The position numbers and the translations under genes were made by a program. Shown here one piece after another: positions 8,686 through 16,891 of a stretch of DNA of 64,000 nucleotides. This DNA comes from Neptunomonas qingdaonensis (GTDB lineage: Bacteria; Pseudomonadota; Gammaproteobacteria; Pseudomonadales; Balneatricaceae): positions 310,001 through 374,000 of the forward strand of contig NZ_FOOU01000002.1 in assembly GCF_900113275.1 (NCBI RefSeq). The letters are read 5' to 3'. How positions within the stretch are numbered: the stretch's first letter is position 1; each line of letters opens with the position of its first letter. The notes beneath the pieces are model-generated. The model worked only from the letters and a program-made list of their open reading frames with translations, made no database searches and was not told the DNA's origin.

Positions 8686-9777
8686 TTAACGGCCCGTTTT
8701 AATACCACTCCATGCACGCGTTAACAGACGGTCAAACTTGGCTGTATGTGCATTTTGGGTGAACAGGTTTGCCTTTACTTCATTTGAAGGATAAATACCC
8801 GGGTTGTTACGTACTTCATCAAGCAACAGAGGCTCTGCGGCGGTATTCGCTACGGCGTAATAAACATAGTTAGAGATACCGGCGGCGGTTTCTGCTTTGA
8901 GTACAAAATCGATGAATTGGTGAGCAGCGTCAGGGTGTGGGGCATCAGCAGGAATCGCCATCAGATCAAACCACACTAAGGTGCCTTCCTTTGGAATCGC
9001 AAAACCAATGACGTTACCCTGGCCTGCTTCTTCCGCACGGCTCTGAGCCTGCAGGATATCGCCGTTATAACCCAGCGCTACACAGATCTCACCATTAGCA
9101 AGGTCAGAGATATATTTACCTGAGTGGAAATACTTGTAACTATCGCGTACTGAGTTCATCAGCTCAGTCGCTTTTTTTAGATCAGCCTTTTTCTCAGAGT
9201 TAGGATCCAATCCCAGATAATTCAGCGCAATAGAGATCACCTCAGCAGGTGAGTCAAGCAGACCGATACCACAATCAGCTAACTTTGCAGCCACTTCCGG
9301 TTTAAAGATAAGGTCCAATGTATCAAACGGCATATCTCCCAGGCGCTCTTTAACCATCGCTTCGTTATAACCCAGGCCAATCGTCCCCCAGGCATAAGGT
9401 ACGTTGTGCTTATTATCGACATCGTGACGGGCAATTTTTTCCGTCAGGACGCTATCAAGGTTGCCGTAGTTGGTGAGTTTAGAACGATCAATCTCTGCAT
9501 AAATACCCGCCTGAACATGACGTTCTAAAAATGCCCCTGTAGGTACAACAAGATCATAACCGGTACTACCAGACATCAACTTGGCTTCTAATACCTCGTT
9601 AGAATCATAAACGTCATAGTTAACTTTAATACCTGTTTCCTGTTCAAACTGAGCAACCGCTTCAGGGTTAATATAGTCTGACCAGTTGTAAATATTAAGA
9701 ACCTGCTCTTGTGCAACAGCAGCGGTAGAAAGCGTAATCGCCAAAGCAGTGACTAAACCCAGTTTTTTAGGACTCAT
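8686..9777 (-). CDS. potF: Putrescine-binding periplasmic protein PotF
   Basis: The 363-residue protein starts with a Sec signal peptide (MSPKKLGLVTALAITLSTAAVA, cleavage likely before QEQVLN). The mature start VLNIYNWSDYI is the hallmark of the PotD/PotF/SpuD family, and the Trp and Ser of NWSDYI line the polyamine pocket. Further family pieces are VPYAWGTIGLGYN and an aromatic, acidic second half. It delivers putrescine or a related polyamine to PotG-PotH-PotI. Whether it prefers putrescine or spermidine cannot be settled by eye. Confidence 0.9.
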   Translation of the reverse strand: MSPKKLGLVTALAITLSTAAVAQEQVLNIYNWSDYINPEAVAQFEQETGIKVNYDVYDSNEVLEAKLMSGSTGYDLVVPTGAFLERHVQAGIYAEIDRSKLTNYGNLDSVLTEKIARHDVDNKHNVPYAWGTIGLGYNEAMVKERLGDMPFDTLDLIFKPEVAAKLADCGIGLLDSPAEVISIALNYLGLDPNSEKKADLKKATELMNSVRDSYKYFHSGKYISDLANGEICVALGYNGDILQAQSRAEEAGQGNVIGFAIPKEGTLVWFDLMAIPADAPHPDAAHQFIDFVLKAETAAGISNYVYYAVANTAAEPLLLDEVRNNPGIYPSNEVKANLFTQNAHTAKFDRLLTRAWSGIKTGR

Positions 9778-9980
9778 TAATATTCTCCATCAGGCAGTGC
9801 CTGTCTTAACTAAAAGTTATCTGAAACTCGTGTTATCTAACTTCAGCAACAGCTTTGTATCGATTAACGTGCAAACCTCAAATACAAAACTATCTCTTAT
9901 TATTTTTTATCTTTCTGACAATCCTTGCAGAAAACTTATCGTCCATGTAAAAGCATTCCCATCAATTTACGCTAGCTCGG

Positions 9981-10021
9981 CTTTCAGGCTAAATACCCAC
10001 CGGGGGGTATTTAGCCGAAAG
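9981..10021. repeat. Long perfect hairpin between puuA2 and potF
   Basis: GGCTAAATACCC (9987-9998) pairs perfectly with GGGTATTTAGCC (10005-10016) around a six-base loop. CTTTC (9981-9985) and GAAAG (10017-10021) extend the stem across one bulged A. There is no T tract on either side, so it is not a classical terminator. It sits about 55 bases beyond the puuA2 stop and about 200 bases before potF, and could end puuA2 transcripts or be a REP-like element. Confidence 0.6.
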
Positions 10022-10075
10022 TATCAGCGCTATTGGTTACAACTCTTGATTACAGCTCTTAATTACTACTACTTA

Positions 10076-11455
10076 TTACAAGAGGCCAAGATACGCTTCG
10101 TACTCGATATCCGAGATCTGCTCATGTAGCTTTCTTTGCTCTTGCCGCTTCGCCGCCGAATAAACACGAATAAACTCTTCACCAAGATACTCTTTCAGTA
10201 CATCGCTTTTAGTAAAGATGGCAGTGGCATCATCCCATTTGATGGGCAAAACCAGGTTGTCATCAGTTTCTGCAGTTTCCGCATTCGCATCCCCTTTAAT
10301 TGGGGCCGGTGGTTGCAACTTGTTTTCGATGCCATAGAGCGCACCGCCCAAAATTGAAGCTAACACCAGATAAGGGTTAGCATCAGCACCCGCAACACGG
10401 TGCTCTATACGACGAGCGACTGGCGGGCTTTCTGGAATACGAATAGCGACCGTACGGTTTTCATATCCCCAGCTTGCATATGTAGGCGCATGAGCACCGA
10501 CCATAAAGCGGCGATAAGAGTTCATATGCGGAGCAAAGGTCAACATGCCATCTGCCATCGTATGCATTAAGCCGGCAACCGCATGCCTCATCACATCCGT
10601 TCCTTCTTCGCCGCCATTGTCGAATACATTCTCACCCGCTTCATTCAGCAAGCTGAAGTGAACATGCATGCCGTTACCGCTTTTTTTAGCGTAAGGCTTA
10701 GCCATAAACGTCGCGGAATAACCCTGCTTTCTGGCTATCCCTTTTACCAGACGCTTGAACATAATCGCCTGGTCGCCGGCCAACATAGGGTCGGGCACAT
10801 GATTCAGGTTTATCTCGAATTGGCCAGGGCCAAGCTCAGAAATAATAGTGTCAGCAGGAACGCACTGGATATCGCAGACTTCACGCACTTCGGTAAAGAA
10901 GGCTGATAAGCAGTCCATTTCATCAATCGAGTAGCAGTCTGTTTCAGACAGACGACGTCCGTGCCCTTCAATTAATACCGGTGGACGCGGACGCTGAGTT
11001 TCTTCGGACATCCCGTCCATCAGATAAAACTCAAGTTCTGTTGCAACAACAGGCGTCAAACCCAAGTCTTTAAAGCGCTTCACAACACCGCTTAACACCT
11101 GACGTGGATCTGCACCAAAAGGCGAGCCGTCGGGGTTAAACATCATTGCCAACACCTGGTCGCGCGGAGAATCTGCCCAAGGCACAGGGATGGCGTCATC
11201 ATGCACCGGCATGCATACGCCATCACTATCGCCTGTTTCAAAGACCAGGCCGTTTTCCAGAACGTCATCGCCCCAGAAATCAAATCCAAGCACGGAACGA
11301 GGCAACTTCACACCTTCGTCCATGACTTTATATAAAGCACTGCCCGGCATACGTTTGCCGCGCAAATTACCGTTTAAATCTACAATAAACAGATCAAACT
11401 CATTACCCTTTTTAGCATTCATAGCAAATTCTCGCTCAACATCTTTTTTATACAT
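10076..11455 (-). CDS. Second glutamate-polyamine ligase-like protein (glutamine synthetase family)
   Basis: This 459-residue GlnA-family protein resembles PuuA and the Pseudomonas SpuI/SpuB-type polyamine ligases. Landmarks are the N-terminal LFIVDLNGNLRGKRMPG, the metal-site VATELEFYLMD near residue 140, PGQFEINL near 230, GMHVHFSL near 282 and the NRTVAIRIPESP segment near 350 with the AGADANPYLVLASILGG loop. It would ligate glutamate to a polyamine or its product. It is transcribed toward potF and divergently from the GntR regulator, with a perfect palindrome in front. Its sequence differs clearly from the puuA at 708, so the two may divide substrates between them. Confidence 0.8.
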   Translation of the reverse strand: MYKKDVEREFAMNAKKGNEFDLFIVDLNGNLRGKRMPGSALYKVMDEGVKLPRSVLGFDFWGDDVLENGLVFETGDSDGVCMPVHDDAIPVPWADSPRDQVLAMMFNPDGSPFGADPRQVLSGVVKRFKDLGLTPVVATELEFYLMDGMSEETQRPRPPVLIEGHGRRLSETDCYSIDEMDCLSAFFTEVREVCDIQCVPADTIISELGPGQFEINLNHVPDPMLAGDQAIMFKRLVKGIARKQGYSATFMAKPYAKKSGNGMHVHFSLLNEAGENVFDNGGEEGTDVMRHAVAGLMHTMADGMLTFAPHMNSYRRFMVGAHAPTYASWGYENRTVAIRIPESPPVARRIEHRVAGADANPYLVLASILGGALYGIENKLQPPAPIKGDANAETAETDDNLVLPIKWDDATAIFTKSDVLKEYLGEEFIRVYSAAKRQEQRKLHEQISDIEYEAYLGLL

Positions 11456-11513
11456 TTTTTAATGAAATAATATGTACATAGTTTCACATAATCACTTCAA
11501 GAAATAACTATAT

Positions 11514-11527
11514 TTTGTGATCACAAA
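11514..11527. promoter_or_regulatory. Palindromic operator TTTGTGATCACAAA (puuA2/gntR)
   Basis: TTTGTGA and TCACAAA form a perfect 14-bp palindrome in the divergent region between puuA2 (start 11455) and the GntR regulator (start 11650). The same core recurs as an 18-bp palindrome before spuC. A degenerate copy, TTAGTGATCGCATT, lies at 11601-11614. GntR/FCD regulators bind short palindromes of this kind, so autoregulation and control of puuA2 are likely. Confidence 0.7.
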
Positions 11528-11649
11528 GAACAATATTCTTGTCATCGGAAAAATAAAACAGCTTCATTACAGGCTTTACTAAAAAAATCATACACCTTGT
11601 TTAGTGATCGCATTAGAATAGAAAAAAACAGCCAGAACCAAAAGCGATT

Positions 11650-12366
11650 ATGGACAAGAAGTCTCCTATTAAAATCACATTAACTGAGCGCGATGGCGCT
11701 GTAACTATCACCCAGTGGGTATATGAGACATTAAGAGGCGCCGTTATGAACGGCCAGATACTACCGGGACGGTCGTTAACGATACGCGAACTAGCAACAC
11801 TACTCGATGTCAGCCCCATGCCCATCAGAGAAGCGTTGCGCCAATTGTCCGCCGAAAAGGCACTGGAAATTCAGGGAAACCGTCGCGTCATGGTGCCTAA
11901 AATGACCGCCATGAAATTTACTGAACTGTACGAAGCGCGTATCGCTATCGAATCGCATGCGGCTGCCAGAGCGTTACCTTATATTGATAAGGCTCGCTTC
12001 ATGCGGCTGCGTAGTCTTGATCAATTGATTAACATAGCCCAGGAAGAGAACAATCTTGAGCAGATCAGCATACTCAACCAGAATTTTCACCGCTTGCTGT
12101 ATACCGCCAACCCGCACCAGGTAACACTGCCTCTGATTGAAAGCCTGTGGTTACAGTTAGGGCCATTCATGCGGTTAGCCACCAGCAAACTGGAAGAGCA
12201 TTACCTGATTGACCGGCATAATGAAGCCATGACGGCCATCGAAAACCAGGATGCGTTCGCTCTACAGCTTGCCATCACGGCAGATATTCGTGAAGGAATT
12301 GCCTTTGCCGGTACCCCCGAGCTTTTACACAGTTTTATCGAACAATCGCACATGGCCGCCCACTAA
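11650..12366 (+). CDS. GntR family (FadR/FCD subfamily) transcriptional regulator
   Basis: The 238-residue protein has an N-terminal winged helix at about residues 18-85 (VYETLRGAVMNGQILPGRSL, then LATLLDVSPMPIREALRQL), the standard GntR signature. An all-helical FCD ligand domain fills the rest. Metal-type residues of that domain appear as the Glu/Arg/His pattern around YEARIAIESHAAARAL and NQNFHRLLYTAN. It lies between puuA2 and spuC, and both neighbours carry the same palindrome, so it most likely represses or activates polyamine catabolism in response to a pathway compound. Confidence 0.85.
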   Translation: MDKKSPIKITLTERDGAVTITQWVYETLRGAVMNGQILPGRSLTIRELATLLDVSPMPIREALRQLSAEKALEIQGNRRVMVPKMTAMKFTELYEARIAIESHAAARALPYIDKARFMRLRSLDQLINIAQEENNLEQISILNQNFHRLLYTANPHQVTLPLIESLWLQLGPFMRLATSKLEEHYLIDRHNEAMTAIENQDAFALQLAITADIREGIAFAGTPELLHSFIEQSHMAAH

Positions 12367-12482
12367 AGCATCCCTTCCCCTGTCCATTTTATAACCAGCA
12401 TACCCAGATCAAAAACGTGCCCGCAAGCGTATCTGGCAAAACCCTTACGCGATTTTTAGTCAGCTTTTTTATTGACTTTTAA

Positions 12483-12500
12483 ATTTTGTGATCACAAAAT
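12483..12500. promoter_or_regulatory. Palindromic operator ATTTTGTGATCACAAAAT (spuC)
   Basis: This perfect 18-bp palindrome lies 122 bases before the spuC start and contains the whole 14-bp core found at 11514-11527. It is the second site of the proposed GntR operon control. Confidence 0.7.
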
Positions 12501-12542
12501 AACGAACAGTCACGGAACAAACGCCGATTAAGACATCCCATT

Positions 12543-12556
12543 TTTATGATCACATT
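12543..12556. promoter_or_regulatory. Degenerate third operator copy before spuC
   Basis: TTTATGATCACATT matches the TTTGTGATCACAAA core at 11 of 14 positions. Its centre lies 58 bases from that of the perfect site, so it could be a weaker secondary site. Confidence 0.4.
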
Positions 12557-12621
12557 TAATGGTATCAATGTGATCCCTTATTACGCTTTCAACTGCGGGT
12601 GAAAGTATTCCGGAGAGCAAG

Positions 12622-14004
12622 ATGCACACCGATAAAGAAAATTGTTCATCAATCACAACAGAGATTCAGTCGCTTGATGCTGAGCACCATTTGCACCCGT
12701 TCACGAATACCGGTGCCCTCAACAAAAAAGGTGCGCGTATTATTACCAAGGGAGAAGGTGTCTATATCTGGGACAGCGAAGGCAATAAAATTCTCGACGG
12801 CATGGCAGGCCTGTGGTGCGTCAACATGGGCTATGGACGTAAAGAGCTGACAGAAGCAGCGACCAAGCAGATGACAGAACTGCCCTTTTACAACACCTTT
12901 TTCCAGACAACACATACACCCGTTGCTGAACTTGCCAAAGAGATCGCCAGCATTACTCCGGGCGACCTTAATCACATCTTTTTTGCGAACTCAGGTTCTG
13001 AGGCGATCGACACCATCATTCGCATGGTGCGCCACTACTGGGTGATTAAGGGCAAACCTTACAAAAACATCCTGATTAGTCGCGAAAACGCCTATCACGG
13101 CAGCACCGTCGGCGGAACCAGCCTTGGCGGCATGACAGGCATGCACAAACAGGGGGCTCCTTTGCTACCTAATATTGAGCGTATTCGCCAGCCATACTGG
13201 TACGGTGAAGGCGGTGATATGACAGAAGAAGCGTTCGGCATCGCCTGCGCACAGGCACTCGAAGAAAAAATTCTGGCGGTGGGCCCCGACAATGTTGCCG
13301 CCTTTGTCGGCGAGCCGATTCAAGGCGCGGGCGGTGTTATTGTTCCGCCAGCAAACTATTGGGCTGAGATTCAAAAAATCTGTAACAAATACGATATTCT
13401 ACTGGCTGCTGACGAAGTCATCTGCGGTTTCGGCCGTACAGGCAACTGGTTTGGTAGCGAAACGTTAGGTATCAAGCCGGACATTATATCAATGGCTAAA
13501 GGCTTATCGTCTGGTTATTTGCCCATCTCAGCCGTTGCTGTGGGCAATCGTATAGCGAATACTTTTATTGAGCATAATGACGACTTCAACCACGGCTTCA
13601 CCTACTCTGGCCATCCCGTTGCGGCGGCGGTTGCACTGGCGAATATCCGCCTGATGAAAGCAGAAAACATTGTCGAATATGTCGCTAAAGATATCGGCCC
13701 TTACTTTCAGAAAAAGTTACGCGAAGCACTCGCAGACCATCCTCTGGTGGGCCATATTGAAGGGGTTGGATTAGTCGCGGGGATTGCCCTGGTAAAAAAC
13801 AAGGACACCAAAGAGTTCTTCCCGGGCAATCTGGATATCGGCATGATCTGTCGTGATCATTGCTTTAACAACGGCCTGATTATGCGTGCCGTGGGTAGCC
13901 GTATGGTTGCTTCACCACCACTGATTATCAGTCACGCTGAAGTGGATGAGCTGTGCGAAAAAGCGCGTCTTTGCTTTGATCTAACACTGAAATCCGTTAG
14001 CTAG
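12622..14004 (+). CDS. spuC: Putrescine-pyruvate type aminotransferase (class III, PLP)
   Basis: The 460-residue class III aminotransferase moves the amino group of putrescine or a similar diamine to pyruvate, giving 4-aminobutyraldehyde and alanine. Visible PLP-fold landmarks are DGMAGLWCVNMGYG near residue 55, the FFANSGSEAIDT phosphate-binding segment near 120, AYHGSTVGGTSLGG, the DEVICGFGRTG aspartate motif near 270 and the Schiff-base lysine in MAKGLSSGYLP. Length and order match SpuC/YgjG-like omega-aminotransferases. The ATG is preceded by CGGAGAGCAAG. An overlapping frame beginning at 12599 is a shadow. Beta-alanine or GABA as donor is an alternative that sequence alone cannot exclude. 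Confidence 0.85.
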   Translation: MHTDKENCSSITTEIQSLDAEHHLHPFTNTGALNKKGARIITKGEGVYIWDSEGNKILDGMAGLWCVNMGYGRKELTEAATKQMTELPFYNTFFQTTHTPVAELAKEIASITPGDLNHIFFANSGSEAIDTIIRMVRHYWVIKGKPYKNILISRENAYHGSTVGGTSLGGMTGMHKQGAPLLPNIERIRQPYWYGEGGDMTEEAFGIACAQALEEKILAVGPDNVAAFVGEPIQGAGGVIVPPANYWAEIQKICNKYDILLAADEVICGFGRTGNWFGSETLGIKPDIISMAKGLSSGYLPISAVAVGNRIANTFIEHNDDFNHGFTYSGHPVAAAVALANIRLMKAENIVEYVAKDIGPYFQKKLREALADHPLVGHIEGVGLVAGIALVKNKDTKEFFPGNLDIGMICRDHCFNNGLIMRAVGSRMVASPPLIISHAEVDELCEKARLCFDLTLKSVS

Positions 14005-14020
14005 AGAAACAAGAACGAGT

Positions 14021-14051
14021 AAATAACAGCACTGTTAAGGTGCTGTTATTT
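14021..14051 (+). terminator. Stem-loop terminator after spuC
   Basis: AAATAACAGCAC (14021-14032) pairs perfectly with GTGCTGTTATTT (14040-14051) around a seven-base loop, 16 bases after the spuC stop. The U tract is short. Confidence 0.6.
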
Positions 14052-14078
14052 ATGCTGTTATAGTATTCTTTTACAGAT

Positions 14079-14138
14079 AGCTACATACGCTTTTACTTAT
14101 ACAGTTACATACGCTATTACTTATGCAGTTACTTATTC
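14079..14138. repeat. 24-bp imperfect tandem repeat, 2.5 copies
   Basis: The unit AGYTACATACGCTWTTACTTATRC occurs at 14079-14102 and 14103-14126, and a shortened third copy begins at 14127. It lies in the spacer between spuC and the LuxR-type regulator. No function can be assigned. Confidence 0.7.
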
Positions 14139-14229
14139 AGCCACTGACTCTCTCTTCCTTAAGAAATCTGCTACTTTTATCGTATTACAGGCGTCTATTA
14201 CCCCAAAAAACCAAGGATAAATCGAGCTT

Positions 14230-15066
14230 ATGAATCATAAACCCAGCTTAGACAGTACCTCGGCAAACTGGCAAAAAGACCTTGCATACGTTATCGACCA
14301 TATACGCTTACGTAATTTTCCTAAAGCATTAGCGGACCTGCTGGCGACACAATGCAATGTCAGCTCTATCCTGATGGTCACTTACAAAAAGTCGTTTAAA
14401 CCTATCATCCTGCACCCGACAGACCCTGCTGAACAAAGCCCGACATTACGCACCTATATCAATCAGGCCTATGTTCTGGACCCTCTTTTTAATGCGATTC
14501 AGGCAGGTATCAACCCAGGCCTTAGCCGCCTTATAGAGATAGCCCCGGATTCTTTTGAAACCACTGAGTATTACCAAACTTGTTATAAGAATTTTGATTT
14601 GATTGATGAGATCAACCTGATTATTGAGTTGGATAACGAGGTTACCTGCACCATTTCACTGGGGCGTAACTCAAGCTTAGGAACGATTACACGCGCAGAG
14701 TTAAACCAGTTAAAAGAGATCTACCCGATCATCAACTCATTGGTCCGACAATTCTGGCTCTCACAAAGCCAGGAATACGTACAGTATGAAAAATCAGAAG
14801 GCGCCATGAAACAAGCGCTGGAAACTTTTGGCAGCGGTGTATTAACCCGTAGAGAACAAGAGATATCGGGACTGATTTTACGCGGGCATTCATCTAAGGC
14901 GATTGCCGGCAAACTGAATATCAGCCTGGGTACCGTCAAGGTTCACCGTAAAAACATCCATACGCGCCTCAGCACTTCGACACAATCTGAGATATTCACT
15001 TTGTTTCTTGCCCACCTGAACGAACTGGAAGCCGCCGCGCCAAGCGCCGAAGCGACTCCTGTGTAA
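14230..15066 (+). CDS. LuxR-type helix-turn-helix transcriptional regulator
   Basis: The 278-residue protein has a LuxR DNA-binding domain at about residues 205-265: the LTRREQEISGLILRGHSSKAIA start, then KLNISLGTVKVHRKNIHTRL. The first 190 residues are a GAF-like or autoinducer-like sensory part without an aspartate-receiver pattern, so it is not a two-component response regulator. It lies between spuC and puuC in the polyamine island and may sense a pathway metabolite; this is inference from position. AAGGA sits 11 bases before the ATG. Confidence 0.75.
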   Translation: MNHKPSLDSTSANWQKDLAYVIDHIRLRNFPKALADLLATQCNVSSILMVTYKKSFKPIILHPTDPAEQSPTLRTYINQAYVLDPLFNAIQAGINPGLSRLIEIAPDSFETTEYYQTCYKNFDLIDEINLIIELDNEVTCTISLGRNSSLGTITRAELNQLKEIYPIINSLVRQFWLSQSQEYVQYEKSEGAMKQALETFGSGVLTRREQEISGLILRGHSSKAIAGKLNISLGTVKVHRKNIHTRLSTSTQSEIFTLFLAHLNELEAAAPSAEATPV

Positions 15067-15092
15067 AGTCCGGCGTAAAGTCCGCTGTAAAG

Positions 15093-15121
15093 ATTAACGC
15101 AGCCTGGGCTGCGCTAATTTA
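15093..15121. terminator. Bidirectional terminator between the luxR-type gene and puuC
   Basis: ATTAACGCAGCC (15093-15104) pairs with GGCTGCGCTAAT (15107-15118) with a single mismatch, followed rightward by TTT. The genes on both sides converge here. Just before it, GTAAAGTCCGGC is repeated in tandem (15063-15074, 15075-15086). Confidence 0.65.
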
Positions 15122-15140
15122 TGAGTGGTCGATTGCCACC

Positions 15141-16628
15141 TTATAGCCGAATCCAGACATTTTTCAGCTCAGTGTACTTTTCTAAAGCATGCAAGGATTT
15201 ATCCCGACCATTGCCGGATGCTTTAACACCGCCGAATGGTACGGTTGAGTCACCTTCACCCCAGGTATTCACCCACACCATACCACTGTGAATTTTACGG
15301 CTGACGCGGTGTGCGCGTGAAAGATTAGCTGTCCACACAGAAGCACCCAAACCATATTTAGAATCGTTTGCTAACGCAATCGCTTCCTCTTCTGTTTCGA
15401 ACTCACATACCGCGAGTACCGGACCAAAGATCTCTTCCTGTACAAAGGTCATGCCATTGTGCGCTTGTGAAACGATGGTCGGTTTGGCATAAAAGCCTTT
15501 ACCTTCCTGATATTCAGGCAAGCCGCCAAGCAACACTTCACCGCCCTCTTCCTCAGCTGAGCGAATAAAGCGTGCCACCGTATCTAACTGCGCCCGATCT
15601 ACCATTGGCCCCATATTGGTGGCAGGATCAAGTGGATCACCCGGCTGATAACGGCTGGCGGCTTCAATCAGTGCCGCTATAAACTCCTCTTTAATGCTTT
15701 TCTGTACATATAAACGAGAGCAAGCAATACAGACTTCACCCTGATTTGAAAAGATCGCTGCTGCAGCGCTTGCGGCTGCTTTCTTAACATCCTCACAGTC
15801 AGCAAAAATCAGGTTCGGAGATTTACCTCCCGCCTCCAGCCAGACACGTTTGAGGTTAGACTGGCCCGCATACTCCATCAACATGCCCGCAACCCGCGTA
15901 GAACCGGTAAAGGCCAGTACGTTCACATCGTTATGCAAGCCTAATGCTTTGCCGGCGGTATGCCCAAAGCCCGGCAAAACGTTGAATACACCATCTGGAA
16001 TACCCGCTTCAGTGGCCAACTCTGCTAAGCGCAAAGCACTCAGCGGTGACTTTTCAGACGGCTTCAGAATAACGCTGTTTCCTGCGGCCAGAGCGGGAGC
16101 CAGTTTCCATGTCGCCATCATTAGCGGATAGTTCCACGGCGTGATCGCCGCCACGACGCCTACAGGCTCATGGCTGATCAGCGCCAGCGTATCTTTTCCT
16201 GTTGGGGCGATTTCACCGTAAAGCTTATCGATGCATTCCGCCGTCCAGCGGATGCAATCGATGCTGTCTGGAATATCGATAGCGGTCATTTCCGCAATGG
16301 ACTTACCCATATCCAGAGTATCCAGCAGAGCAAACTCATCTTTGTGTTGTTCCAGCAGATCTGCCAACTTGAGCAAAATACGTTTGCGCTGTTTTGGCTC
16401 AAGTTCTGACCACACGCCAGAACGATAAGCCTGCAGCGCACTGTCTACCGCCAGATTAACGTCAGCTTCATCGCAGCTGGCAACATCGGCTAACCATTGC
16501 TCGGTTGCCGGATTCATACAGGGAAAGGTTTCGCCACTCACCGCTGGCTGAAAACGCCCATCGATATACGCCTGATGGCGAAAAGTCAGGGACTCGCTTA
16601 ACGCTTTCCACTTACTAAGATCTGTCAT
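15141..16628 (-). CDS. puuC: Gamma-glutamyl-aminobutyraldehyde dehydrogenase
   Basis: The product has 495 residues from the ATG at 16628; a TTG two codons upstream is less likely. It is an NAD(P)-dependent aldehyde dehydrogenase with all key parts: the PWNYPLMMATWKLAPAL substrate segment, FTGSTRVAG of the cofactor fold, the general base in LEAGGKSPNLIFADCE, the catalytic cysteine in NQGEVCIACSRLYV and the EEIFGPVL motif. It fits E. coli PuuC, which oxidises gamma-glutamyl-aminobutyraldehyde, and could equally serve the 4-aminobutyraldehyde formed by SpuC. It stands alone and converges on the LuxR-type gene. Confidence 0.85.
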   Translation of the reverse strand: MTDLSKWKALSESLTFRHQAYIDGRFQPAVSGETFPCMNPATEQWLADVASCDEADVNLAVDSALQAYRSGVWSELEPKQRKRILLKLADLLEQHKDEFALLDTLDMGKSIAEMTAIDIPDSIDCIRWTAECIDKLYGEIAPTGKDTLALISHEPVGVVAAITPWNYPLMMATWKLAPALAAGNSVILKPSEKSPLSALRLAELATEAGIPDGVFNVLPGFGHTAGKALGLHNDVNVLAFTGSTRVAGMLMEYAGQSNLKRVWLEAGGKSPNLIFADCEDVKKAAASAAAAIFSNQGEVCIACSRLYVQKSIKEEFIAALIEAASRYQPGDPLDPATNMGPMVDRAQLDTVARFIRSAEEEGGEVLLGGLPEYQEGKGFYAKPTIVSQAHNGMTFVQEEIFGPVLAVCEFETEEEAIALANDSKYGLGASVWTANLSRAHRVSRKIHSGMVWVNTWGEGDSTVPFGGVKASGNGRDKSLHALEKYTELKNVWIRL

Positions 16629-16653
16629 TATCAATTCTCTCTACTCTGATCGT

Positions 16654-16686
16654 GTTCTGGTCATGTTCTGTTCGTGTTCTGGTCGC
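16654..16686. repeat. 11-bp tandem repeat upstream of puuC
   Basis: Three near-identical copies of GTTCTGGTCRT occur at 16654-16664, 16665-16675 and 16676-16686, directly upstream of the puuC ribosome site. They may lie in the 5' leader. Confidence 0.6.
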
Positions 16687-16764
16687 ATTTAGCGTATCAA
16701 AACCTATATAAATACAGATAACAGCCAGTCTACGAGAACCCACACAAGACAATATATACACCGG

Positions 16765-16805
16765 AGTAGGTAGCGCTAACCCAGTACCTACTTCAAGCTA
16801 CCTAC
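16765..16805. promoter_or_regulatory. Nested inverted repeats (GTAGGTA/TACCTAC) in the puuC-torF spacer
   Basis: AGTAGGTAGC (16765-16774) can pair with TACCTACT (16785-16792) or with GCTACCTAC (16797-16805). Three copies of one heptamer in alternating orientation within 41 bases suggest either an operator for the divergent puuC and TorF-porin genes or two competing RNA hairpins. Confidence 0.4.
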
Positions 16806-16891
16806 AGAAGGGTATATAAACTGATCGCTACTATTTACAAAATAAGAACCGCTATGACTCATACATTTTCTAAACAAAAAGGTATTTACAG

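Noticed and set aside
12599-12850. Rightward frame inside the spuC start
   Set aside because: It is a shadow of spuC, which has the correct family sequence and ribosome site in another frame.
8686-14004. Recently acquired genomic island
   Set aside because: No integrase, tRNA target, insertion sequence or obvious change of codon use is seen; it is treated as a functional cluster only.
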